From: Closterium sp. Naga37s-1
Taxonomy: Eukaryota > Streptophyta > Zygnematophyceae > Desmidiales > Closteriaceae
DNA length: 64,000 nt
Reading direction: 5' to 3'
NCBI GenBank assembly: GCA_947471745.1
Contig: CANJKZ010000781.1
Span: forward strand, 124,001-188,000
The position numbers and the translations under genes were made by a program. The notes under the pieces were generated by a model. The model was not told the origin of the DNA, did not search any database, and was given only the letters and a program-made list of their open reading frames with translations. This document shows positions 54,976 through 64,000 of the stretch, one piece after another. Each line of letters opens with the position of its first letter. Position 1 is the stretch's first letter.

Positions 54976-56051
54976 TGTTAACATGAATGGAGTGTTGGCC
55001 CCGCCCTCGCTTGGGCAACGCCGACGACTTGGTCGGATGTACGGGAGTAGCAGCCGAAGGTTTACAGTGGGAGAGCTGCTCGATAGGCTTCGTCAAGCTG
55101 CGGGGGACCGCTGTGGTGTTGCTGTCGACCAGGGAGCTCGACATCTGCAAATGACTGGTCTGGGCGACGGGTGGGCCGTCGACCAGGAGGGGCATTTCGA
55201 CCGGGAGGTCGACGGAGCAGTCTGTCGACCTGCAGTTCGACCGCGAGCAGTCTGTCGACCTGCAGCTCGACCGGGAGCAGTCTGTCGACCTGCAGTTCGA
55301 CCAGGAGGTCGACGGAGCAGTCCGTCGACCTGACAAGTGAGCAACGGTCGACGAGGGGAGCTCGGCGACAACCGCTGACTGTTCTGGTCGACGGAAGGGA
55401 TCCGTCGACCAGGGGGTAGCTCGACGGGAGCTGTGGTCGACCAGACCGGAGGGACCTGGTGGTTGACCAGAGGCAACCTGGTGGTCTACCAGGTCGATCG
55501 GGTAACCTGCTCGACGAGTTCTGCGGAGGCACGCGAACGTCGTCAAGGTCGCGATGGCGAAGGTGACTACGGGCTGGTATCCCGAAGTCGATGTGGCTCG
55601 TCAGGCGCAGACAATAGCCGACGGATGCCCAGCGAGGCAAGTCCGGCCAATCGTCTACGCACACCTGCGAGCGTGCGCACTGCTGTGTTCTACGGGGCAA
55701 CGCTGGGACAGCCGCTCTGCTGCAGCGTTGGTACGTCGTCGACCTGATCTGTTGGCAGATCGCCTTTCCGCAGTGCTGGCGCGGCTCCTCTACGCAACGC
55801 TGGCAGGCGGTCGACCAAGCTGTGCTGGCGGTCGACCAGGCTAGCTGCAGGGTTGCTAGGTGCCTGATGTAGTCATTCTGTCATTGCATGTTCTATCATT
55901 CTGTAATTTCAACTTTGCCTAGTGGAAACTCTTGCCGATTTCTCCCGTGAATGCGCAACCACTAAGGAACTAATCAAAGCTACGATCACTCCTAGTAGTT
56001 CGTCCAACCCGCGTAGTCCAGCTCACTACCTTTGTAGAGTGACTCTCCGCA
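54976..56051 (+). repeat. Copia K 5' LTR (1076 bp)
   Basis: TGTTAACATGAATGG...CTCTCCGCA. Contains tandem 33-bp units with ctgtcgacctgcag near 55210-55320. Confidence 0.92.
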
Positions 56052-56064
56052 TGGTGCGGTGAGC
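56052..56064 (+). other. Copia K primer binding site (non-standard)
   Basis: tggtgcggtgagc directly follows the LTR. It starts TGG like a tRNA CCA complement but does not match the initiator Met sequence used by the other copia elements here, so a different tRNA primer is possible. Confidence 0.5.
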
Positions 56065-56150
56065 GTGGACGAGCCCGCAAATACCTTCAGATAGGAGCCG
56101 ACTTTTGCAACTACTAAGTCGTTCGTAGGCCGGCAGCAGCGATAGTCACC

Positions 56151-57510
56151 ATGGTCGACCCCGTAGCTGATGCGAGTGTAGCGGACACCTTGGAGGCACG
56201 TTTGGCTGATGCGAGGAGACGCCACACGGATGGCGAGTACGGGACGATCCCCTTGCTGATCGTCGAGTTGTGCATCCGGTCGCAGTGGGCGACGGAACAC
56301 CCTTCCCGTCCTGCATCTCCTCGACCGGTGTGCAACGAAGGTGGCGTCGATGACAAGGTCGATGGTGGTGCACGAGTCAGCGGCAGTGAAGGCATGAGGC
56401 AGAGAGGGGCGCTCAAGGTCGACGGTGATGTCGACGGAATCCAGGCGCGAGTGCAGTGGTCGACGGCGGCTGCAAGTAGCTCGCGTGCCGACGTCGATGT
56501 TCGACGTCGCTCTCCTCTACGAAGCGGTGGAGGGCTCTTGGCGACGACGCATGTGACGGTGGGCGGGATTGCACCGGCGTGTGGCTACTTCAAGTTCTCG
56601 CCGGACCGGATCACCGTCGCCCCGCTGCAAGGTCGACGTGACCTCATCGCCTGGAGGGAGTCGATAGAACCTCAGCTGGAGGTCGCCAGGCTGAAGGGCT
56701 TCGCCGACGGAACCGTACGGATTCCGCCCGTTGAGGATGTCGAGCTGCGCGGGGAGTTTCGTGCGGCTCGCTCACCTTCATGGTCATTTCGAGGTGCTGC
56801 TCGCCGGTGGTGCAGCTGGTGCTCAGGAGCTGTCGAGAGAAACTGGATGCTGGTCACCAGGCATGGCACTTCATACTGTCGACGTACCAGGTCAGGGACG
56901 ACCTGTACATCAGACAGCTGGAGGAGAAGATGACACACATTCGGATGGGCGAGCAGGAGTCGGCGACGGACTATTGCTACCATGCTCGACGGATCCTGGC
57001 TGAGATGCGGATGGCGGGCGCCGAATACTCAACGGCGTCCTACATCACCCACATCATCAAGGGCCTGCCGCGCGACTACAACCTCATGAAGAGGATGATG
57101 ATGGTGCCCGGCATGCGTGAGTCCCTCGACGAGGACTCCATCACCAGCTACATCCTTCAAGACGAGGCGATGCAGGAGGCCGAACAACCCACGAAGCTCC
57201 TTCCGCAGGCAAACTACGCTGCACCGACGAAGCTGAATTGTCAGCAGGAGTAGCGCGGGAAGTCGGGCGGAGGTGGTAGCGGAGGTGGGCGGTCGACGAA
57301 GGATGTTGACGAGAAGAGGTCGACGCGTGACAAGGGTCGACGAGGTGGTGGTCGACGGCGGGAGTGCTGGATCTGCGGCGACCCCGACCATCTCTCCTTC
57401 GAGTGCCCCGACCGCGATGATAGTGATGAGGACGACAGCAAGGGAGGTCGCGGACGGTCGACCAGTCGTCGTCCCCGTCGAGATGCAAAGCCACGCAAAG
57501 AGAAGTAGAC
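56151..57510 (+). pseudogene. Copia K Gag, frameshifted
   Basis: ATG 56151 (MVDPVADASVADTLEARLAD) leads into a Gag core (RRDLIAWRESIEPQLEVARL). The frame shifts near 56760-56800 and continues as YQVRDDLYIRQLEEKMTHIR. A TAG at 57251 follows, then a basic linker and the zinc knuckle CWICGDPDHLSFEC at about 57367-57408. Confidence 0.8.
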
Positions 57511-60500
57511 GTCGAAGAAGACGTTGTCGACGAAGGATGTCGACAGCTCTACCGGCAAGGGCCGAGGCGACGGAGAGGCGTCGTGCTCGATGGTCGGCGT
57601 GGTGGAGCCGACGGTCTCGCTGGCGAGGACTTCCAGGCGGTGGCGGCAGCTGTGCAGGCCAACCCGATGGCGGTGCTACTCGACAGCGGGTGCTCCCACC
57701 ACGTGATGGGGACGAAGGCGGTCTTCGTCGACATGGCGCCGAGTGTCAGAGGTCCACTGGTGATCCCCGATTGATCCCAGGGAAGGGTTACAGGCATGTT
57801 GGCCTGGGGGGTTATGGGCGCACTGACCCGCTACTTAACAAGCCCTTTTATCCCAATGGTCTAGTGGTTGGGATTTTGACACCGAGCAACGGAGTGAAGC
57901 ATGTGCGTGGATTCAACGGGGTGCTGCAGCCTGTCGAGGGTCGCGGAACCGTCACTCTACAAGGGGAGGCCGGGGAGCAAGTCCTCATCCCCGACGTGCT
58001 CTACGTTCCGGGCGTACAGGCGAACCTGCTGTCAGCTGGCCAACTGAAGGAGAGCGGAGTGCAGCTGCAGGGCGACGGCGACGAGATGCTGCTTGTCGCC
58101 GTGATCGGGGAGGTGCTTGGTCGAGCACACTACACCGGACAAGTCCTCTGCACCGACCTTCGCCCCTGCTCGACACGGGCGCCGTCGACCGAGGTGGTGG
58201 CTATGCGGACGATCGTCTCGGCGACGGCGTCGACCCTCGACCGGTTGCATGCGAGGCTCGCGCACGTCGGCGTCGACATGATCAAGAGCTCGGCGAAGCA
58301 TGACGTTGCTGTTGGGCTCGACATCACGCCGTCGACCGGAGCAGACCCGCCGTGTGTCTCGTGCGTCGGCAGAAAGCTGGCGCGGCACACCTTCCTCGAG
58401 AAGGGCTCGGACGCCGAGGAGGCACTGGCTGTCGTGCACATTGACTTGTGCGGGTCATTTCGGGTGGCTGCCAAGGATGGCAGCTTGTACTTCTTGATGC
58501 TAAAGGATCGCCACACTCGGTTCGTGTGGGAGAAGAGCAATGTGCTGCGGGAGTTTCAGAAGTGGCTGGTGTTGGTGGAACGACAGGCGAAGAAGTTGGT
58601 GTTGTCGCTCCACTCCGACCGGGGAGGGGAGTTCCTCGGTAAGGATTTCACCCACTTCGTCGACGGGAAGGGCATCGTCTACGACCTGACGTGCCCCTAC
58701 ACTCTGCAGCAAAACGGCATGGCTGAGTGGGAGATGCGCACAGTCGTCGAGTCCGTGCGGAAGATGCTGCTGCACATGGGCGTGCAGCACCACTGGTGGC
58801 ACTTCGCTCTTCGACAGGCTGTCTGGGTGCGCAATTGCTTCGAGCGGTCGACAACGCCGCCCGGGACAACTCCGTACCAGCTGATGACCGGGAAGAAGCC
58901 CGACCTCACGCTGGCGCGGGTGTGGGGCTGCATGGTGCATTTCATGATTCCCGAGCAGCAGCGCGGTGGGAAGCTGGCGCCGAAGGCTCGCTAGGGGCTT
59001 CACCTGGGTGTGTCGCCGGAGAGTAAGGGCTAGGAGGTGCTCGAATTGACCGACAACAAGGTCGTCACGTCAATCGATGTGATCTTCTAGGAGACGCTGT
59101 CGCTGGAGGTGTGGAAGGCGAAGTATGAGCCGGCATCGGGGCGGACGCAAGCACACCCGCCGACGGACACCTCGACAGCGACGGTTCCACTGCTCGCCGA
59201 AGTCGACGAGCCTGCTGATGAGGATATTGTGGAGGTTCTTCCACCTCCCCCTGTTCTTGCTCCTCCATTCCCCGTCGCAGACCGGCCTGCGTTGACACCT
59301 GTGTCGGCCGCCGGCGATGAGGGGAGCCTTGAGGCGTCGCCTGTGGCACTGGCCATTGGCATCGCCGGCGGTCAACAAGGCGCCAAGCTCGTCGAACAGG
59401 ATGGGACGTCGTCGACGACAGGGGAGCACCAGACATGGGAGCCGGTCGAACAGGAAGCAACAACAGGGGTGCAGTCGACAGGGGAGCTGTCGAAGTCAGC
59501 AGCTGGTGAGCAGTCGGTCGAAGGGTCGAAGCAGCTGGTCGACGAGAGGGCGTTGACGAGGAAGGGCAGCAGTCGGCTGTACGATGACGCCGAGGAGGAT
59601 GAAGACCTGCCGGAGCTCGACCCCGACGTGCATGCCGACCCCGAACACCGCTGGGGCATCGCCACGATGACAGTGAAGGAGGAACTGTCGAGCTGGAAGG
59701 GCGAGGCGATGAAGGCCGCCAGGGAAGAAGAGATCCGCAGCCTCATCGGTATGGGCACTTGGGAGCTGGTCGAACGCCTACGCGGGGTGAACATCATGAA
59801 GAACCGGTGGGTGCTGACGACCAAGTACCACATCGACGACACCGTCGAGCGCGAGAAGGCGAGGCTGGTCGTGAAGGGCTTCACGCAGGTGTACGGTGCC
59901 GACTACGACGAGACGTACTCGCCGGTGAGCAGCTACGTCACGCTGAGGATCTTCCTCAGCATCGTCGCCGTTCTCGACCTCAACCTGATGCAGCTCGACA
60001 TGAAGAACGCTTTCCTGCAGAGCAAGCTCTACAGGGTGCTCTACATGTACCAGCAGGACTACTTCGAGTATGGGACCGGCCGGGTGTGTAAGCTGCTGAA
60101 GAGCCTCTATGGGCTGAAGCACCGCTTCTGTGGTACAGGGCTCTCGACGGTGTGATACTGGGCGCTGGCTCGAAGAATAGCCAGGTCGACGAGGCGCTCT
60201 ACTTCAAGGTCGGCGACGACGGGGTGACCTGCTGGGTGCTGGTCTACGTCGACGACCTGCTCGCCGCCAGCAGCAGCACCGCGATGCTGAAGGAACTGAA
60301 GGAGCTGCTGGAGGCCGCCTTCGAGCTGCATGAGATCTCGCCGGTGGTGAAGTACCTTGGGCTGGAGATCGTGTGCGACAAGCCGGCCAGGAAGTTGTGG
60401 CTGCACCAACAGGGCTACGCCGACAAGCTGCGCAGGCGCTTCATCGACAAGGAGCAGGGCGTTCGAGTCCCGAAGATGCCGGTCTCGGTCGACGCCTACG

Positions 60501-61252
60501 CTCAGCTGACGTTCGACGACGACGAGGCCCAAGAGCGCGAGGAAGAAGAGTACCGGCAGAAGGTCGGCTCGCTGCAGTTCGCGGCGACGACGATGAGGCC
60601 GGACATCGCGTTCGCCTGCGGCGAGCTGGGGAGTGGCCTCACGGTGAGGAGCGACCAGCATTGGCGTGAGGTCGACCACTGCCTCTCCTACCTCGCTATC
60701 ACTCGCGACACCGCCTTGGAGTTCGGCGGTGGACCAGAGTCGCTGGAGCTGATCGGCTACGTGGATGCCGACGACGCGGGCGACAAGGAGAACCGGATGA
60801 GCACGGGAGGCTACGTATTCGTCTACGGAGGGGTCGACGTCTCCTGGTCGAGCTCGCGCATCAAATGCGCGACATTGTCATCGACCGAGTCGGAGTACGT
60901 GGCGGCCACGGATGCAAGCAAGGAGGGACGCCGACTTTGTTTCCTTCTTGCGGAATTCAAGCTGCTCGACGCTGGGAAGTCGACCAAACTCTGCGTCGAC
61001 AACAAGTCGGCAATTACGATCGCTGAGGGCTTGGGGCTGACGGGCAACCTCAAGCACATGGAGCGACGCTACGCCTGGCTGCAGCACATGGTGAGGCGCG
61101 GGAAGTTCGTGCTGAAGTACATCCCGACCACCGAGCAGCCGACGGAATTCCTGACAAAGGCGCTGCATTTTCCGGCCTTCAACCGGTGCACTGTCGCCAT
61201 CGGCCAAGTTCGTCTGGCCGACGTCGTCGACGACGACGAAGAGGTGCAGTAG
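57511..61252 (+). pseudogene. Copia K Pol, broken
   Basis: Protease VLLDSGCSHHVMG (about 57672) is cut by a TRIM solo LTR at 57744-57881. Then come GAG-pre-integrase (CVSC), integrase (IDLCGSF, LHSDRGGEF, QQNGMAEWEMRTV) to a TAG near 58992, further stops, RT from about 59690 (NRWVLTTKYHIDD, KNAFLQSKLYRVLY) with a frame change at about 60120-60160, YVDDLLAASS near 60245, and RNase H (GYVDADDAGDKENRMS, SSTESEYVAATDASKE) to TAG 61250-61252. RNase H is the best-preserved part. Confidence 0.88.
57744..57881 (+). repeat. Solo LTR of TRIM L in copia K protease
   Basis: 138 bp, TGTCAGAGGTCC...GGGATTTTGACA, flanked by perfect CCGAG (57739-57743, 57882-57886). It matches the reverse complement of the L LTRs at 62422-62765. 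It inserts stop codons into pol. Confidence 0.92.
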
Positions 61253-61384
61253 TAGGTGCCGTGCCCTTCTGCACGGCTGGTGCGGTGACGGCGTGCTGTG
61301 TGTGGGGTGCACGCCGAGGACGCGTTTTCTCCGTGGAGTACTGCCGTGTGGGCTGGAGGCCCAAGCGTGAGCGCGGCAGGGGAG

Positions 61385-62848
61385 TGTTAACAGGAATGGA
61401 GTGTTGGCCCCGCCCTCGCTTGGGCAACGCCGACGACTTGATCGGATGTACGGGAGTAGCAGCCGACCGTTCACAGTGGGAGGAGAGCTGCTCGACAGGC
61501 TTCGTCGAGCTGCAGGGGACCGCTGTGGTGTTTCTGCTGACCAAGGAGCTCGACATCTGCAACTGACTGGTCTGGGCAACGGGTGGGCCGTCGACCAGGA
61601 GGGGCAGTTCGACCGGGAGGTCGACGGAGCAGTCTGTCGACCTGCAGTTCGACCAGGAGCAGTCTGTCGACCTGCAGCTCGACTGGGAGCAGTCTGTCGA
61701 CCTGCAGCTCAACAAGGAGGTCAACGGAGCAGTCCGTCGACCTGACAAGTGAGCAGCGGTCGACAAGGGGAGCTTGGCGACAACCGCTGACTGTTCTGGT
61801 CGACGGAAGGGGTCCGTCGACCAGGGGGTAGCTCGACGGGAGCTGTGGTCGACCAGTGGCACCTGGTGGTCGACCGGAGGGACCTGGTGGTCGACCAGAG
61901 GCAGTGGTGGTCGACCGGAAGCACCTGGTGGTCGACCAGGTCGACCGGGTAACCTGCTTGACGAGTTCTGCGAAGGCACGCGAACGTCGTCAAGGTCGCG
62001 ATGGTGAAGGTGACTGCGGGCTGGTATCCCGAAGTCAATGTGGCTCGTCAGGCGCAGACAACAGCCGACGGATGCCCAACGAGGCAAGTCAGGCCAATCG
62101 TCTACGCACACCTACGAGCGTGCGCACTGCTGTGTTCTATGGGGCAACGCTGGGACAGCCGCTCTGCTGCAGCGTTGGCACGTCGTCGACCTGCTCTGTT
62201 GGTAGGTCGCCTTTCCGCAGTGCTGGCGCGGCTCCTCTACGCAACGCTGGCAGGCGGTCGACCAAGCTATGCTGGCGGTCGACCAGGCTAGCTGCAGGGT
62301 TGCTAGGTGCCTTATGTAGTCATTCTGTCATTGCTTGTTCTATCATTCTGTAATTTCAACTTTGCCTAGTGGAAACTCTTGCCGATTTCTCCCGTGAATG
62401 CGCAAGCACTAAGGAACTAAGTCTCAGAATCCCAGCCACTAACCCCTGGGATAAAATGGCTTGTTAAGTAGCGGGTCAATGCGCCCATAACCCCCCAGGC
62501 CAACGTGCGTGTAACCCCTCCCTAGGATCAATCGGGGATCACCAGTAGACCTCTAACACCCCCCCGCACTAGGATGCCCGAAGTACACACACCGGGATTC
62601 GAAACTGAGACCTTCGCTCTGATACCATGTCAGAATCCCAGCCACTAACCACTGGGATAAAAGGGCTTGTTTGTATAGCGGGTAAGTGCGCCCATAACCC
62701 CCCAGGCCAACGTGCCTGTAACCCTTCCCTAGGATCAATCGGGGATCACCAGTGGACCTCTAACACTAAGCAAAGCTACGATCACTCCTAGTAGTTCATG
62801 CCATCCCTCGTAGTCTAGCTCACTACCTTTGTAGAGTGACTCTCCGCA
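61385..62848 (+). repeat. Copia K 3' LTR (1464 bp, with TRIM L inside)
   Basis: TGTTAACAGGAATGG...CTCTCCGCA, preceded by gcaggggag polypurine tract. Removing TRIM L and its duplication (349 bp) leaves 1115 bp, near the left LTR length; small tandem-repeat differences account for the rest. Confidence 0.9.
62422..62765 (-). mobile_element. TRIM L: 344-bp minimal LTR retrotransposon
   Basis: Two LTRs of 137-138 bp (62422-62558 and 62628-62765) surround only 69 bp of interior. The interior has a perfect minus-strand primer binding site TGGTATCAGAGC (62616-62627) and a G-rich plus-strand primer (minus strand gcggggggg) at 62559-62567. Perfect target duplication CTAAG (62417-62421, 62766-62770). 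It has every cis signal for reverse transcription and no coding capacity. Inserted in the copia K 3' LTR. Confidence 0.95.
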
Positions 62849-63676
62849 GTCTCGACTACGCCGCTAGTCTTGTTGCTGAGTCTGAGTCTGTCTGCCCTCC
62901 GTCCGTCGGCAGTGAGTGTGCTCATGGCACAGATGTCGTTGAGGACCCGATGGAGGACTTTAAGTGTCTTGCAGCTGCTATACCTCATCTCGTGTCCATG
63001 CTGCTTGCACCTGAGGGAGACCCGGATGCTCCAGACATCCCGACCCCGCGCTCTTACGCAGAGGCGATTACGGTGCCTACTCCTCTTAGTGGAAGACAAC
63101 CATGGACGCAGAGATGGCATCCTGGACGTCCACAGGCACTTACGTCGATACAGTTCCCCCTCCTGGGGCAAACATAGTCGATGGCATGTGGATTTTCAGG
63201 GTGAAGTGGCCATCGGGTTCTCCGCCTGTTTTCAAGGCTCGTTACGTTGCACGAGGCTTTAGTCAGCGACAGGGAGTTGACTTCTTCCAGACCTTCTCCC
63301 CTACCCCGAAGATGACCACTCTTCGGGTGCTGCTGCACGTCACCGCTGAGTGTGACTACGAGCTTCACTCTCTTCACTTCAGCACAGCTTTCTTACAAGG
63401 CAGCCTGCACGAGGAGATCTGGCTGCGCCGCCCACCTGACTTCAGTGGGTCGTTTCCTGCAAGTACCCAGTGGAGCCTCCGGCCGCCAGTCTACGGTGTC
63501 CGCCAGGCGCCTCGCGAGTGGCACGACACACTGAGGACGACACTTGCGGCTCTCAGAACAAAGCACATCGCTCTGCGTTACTTCCTTGGTCGAGAGTTGC
63601 AGCGGCGTGGTCAGCTTCGTCTTGCTTACGTGGCCACTCGAGCCAACGCTGCTGATATATTCACCAAGGCACTTTA
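62849..63676 (+). pseudogene. Copia J Pol, 3' part with internal RT-RNase H deletion
   Basis: Resumes the J frame after copia K: RYAASLVAESESVCPPS, a frameshift near 63075, RT (FRVKWPSGSPPVFKARYVAR, STAFLQGSLHEEIWLRRPP) to DTLRTTLAAL. It then jumps directly to RTKHIALRYFLGREL, the end of RNase H, and stops at TAG 63674-63676. About 850 bp present in copy B, including YVDD and most of RNase H, are missing, with the frame kept across the junction. Confidence 0.88.
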
Positions 63677-63977
63677 GCCTCGTGAACATCAACGTTTTTG
63701 TACTGTTTTAGGCCTTGTGCCTACTTTGCCTCACTTGCTCACTTCGTGAATTTGCTTGTAATGTTATCTATATACTTGTACCTGCATGCTTACACTTGCT
63801 AGGTTGTGATCACTGTACTGTTTGTTCCCATTATATAACTCTGTATGTGAACTGGCCTTGTGGCCACTTGCTTGTGCTCAGAGTGTGTGGTGACTTTGTG
63901 ATCCACCCTGAGCTTGCTTTGCTTTTGTTGACTGGTCTTGTGACCCCTTGTTCCCCCCCACTCTGCCTATGGGGGTG
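63677..63977 (+). other. Copia J 3' untranslated region and polypurine tract
   Basis: Matches the same interval in copies A and B; ends in tatgggggtg just before the 3' LTR. Confidence 0.75.
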
Positions 63978-64000
63978 TGTCAAACTGTTCTGTTCTGTGT
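63978..64000 (+). repeat. Copia J 3' LTR, first 23 bp
   Basis: TGTCAAACTGTTCTGTTCTG matches the 5' LTR at 50584 with one difference; cut by the window end. Confidence 0.8.

Larger units (their letters stand above)
54976..62848 (+). mobile_element. Copia K, full-length but decayed, nested in copia J
   Basis: 7.87 kb, flanked by perfect duplication GTCTC (54971-54975, 62849-62853). LTRs are 1076 bp (left) and 1464 bp (right; the excess is mostly TRIM L inside it). Gag, protease, integrase, RT and RNase H are recognisable but broken. The whole element is exceptionally rich in GTCGAC and TCGACC. Confidence 0.93.
50584..64000 (+). mobile_element. Copia J, decayed, split by copia K and running off the window
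   Basis: 5' LTR at 50584-50714. Start of the matching 3' LTR at 63978 (TGTCAAACTGTT in both), after the tatgggggtg tract. It is related to copies A, B and D, but most of Gag is gone and pol is full of stops and shifts. Copia K lies in its integrase-RT linker with target duplication GTCTC. Confidence 0.85.

Noticed and set aside
59109..59463. Possible host gene within copia K (Pro/Ala/Glu-rich segment)
   Set aside because: It occupies the integrase-RT linker position and flows directly into RT motifs.
62616..62627. tRNA gene suspected from tRNA-Met-like sequence
   Set aside because: Only the 12-nt primer-binding complement is present, with no cloverleaf; the same holds for the other PBS sites.

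Overview
The window is nuclear DNA of a eukaryote. It holds intron-bearing host genes with GT-AG splice sites and a dense pile of Ty1/copia and Ty3/gypsy LTR retrotransposons. GC-rich codon use, chromovirus-type gypsy pol, TRIM-like mini-elements and the Gly-rich copia Gag suggest a green-lineage organism. From memory the Gag-Pol of the copies at 3351 and 42494 resembles the high-copy copia family of the desmid alga Closterium. That identification is an inference and no database was searched.

Layout. 1-1158 is the 3' end of a decayed copia. 1528-1853 is a hAT-type MITE with an 8-bp target duplication. 3034-20230 is a host gene for a secreted protein: a signal-peptide exon, a chain of single-exon EGF-like modules joined by phase-1 introns, and a second Cys-containing domain. 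Copia B (3351-10491) is inserted in its second exon. An intact, very young copia C (12698-19180) sits in a later intron. 20231-24180 carries decayed duplicates of the 3' part of this gene, a Harbinger-like TIR element (20993-21800), a solo copia LTR and a fragment of the ribosome-biogenesis gene BMS1.

24680-34345 is the 5' half of copia E, opened by a chromodomain gypsy F (25129-31632) just 3' of its primer binding site and by a 1.4-kb mini-element G in its Gag zinc knuckle. Gypsy F itself carries a truncated relative of G. 34370-38550 (minus) is a TSR3-like 18S rRNA aminocarboxypropyltransferase gene whose introns are filled with different minisatellites. 39390-50456 is a decayed copia I, interrupted by mini-element H (40616-42104) and by a nearly intact copia D (42494-49827, minus). 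50584 to the end is a decayed copia J, split by a 7.9-kb copia K (54976-62848), which contains a 344-bp TRIM (L) and a solo LTR of the same TRIM.

Most retroelement boundaries given here rest on matching LTR pairs with 5-bp target duplications that can be read directly. The most unusual observation is that at three host exons the exon/intron boundary itself, including the 5' splice site, has been amplified into a tandem minisatellite. All functional statements are from motif recognition by eye; splice structures are predictions from GT/AG sites and reading-frame phase.
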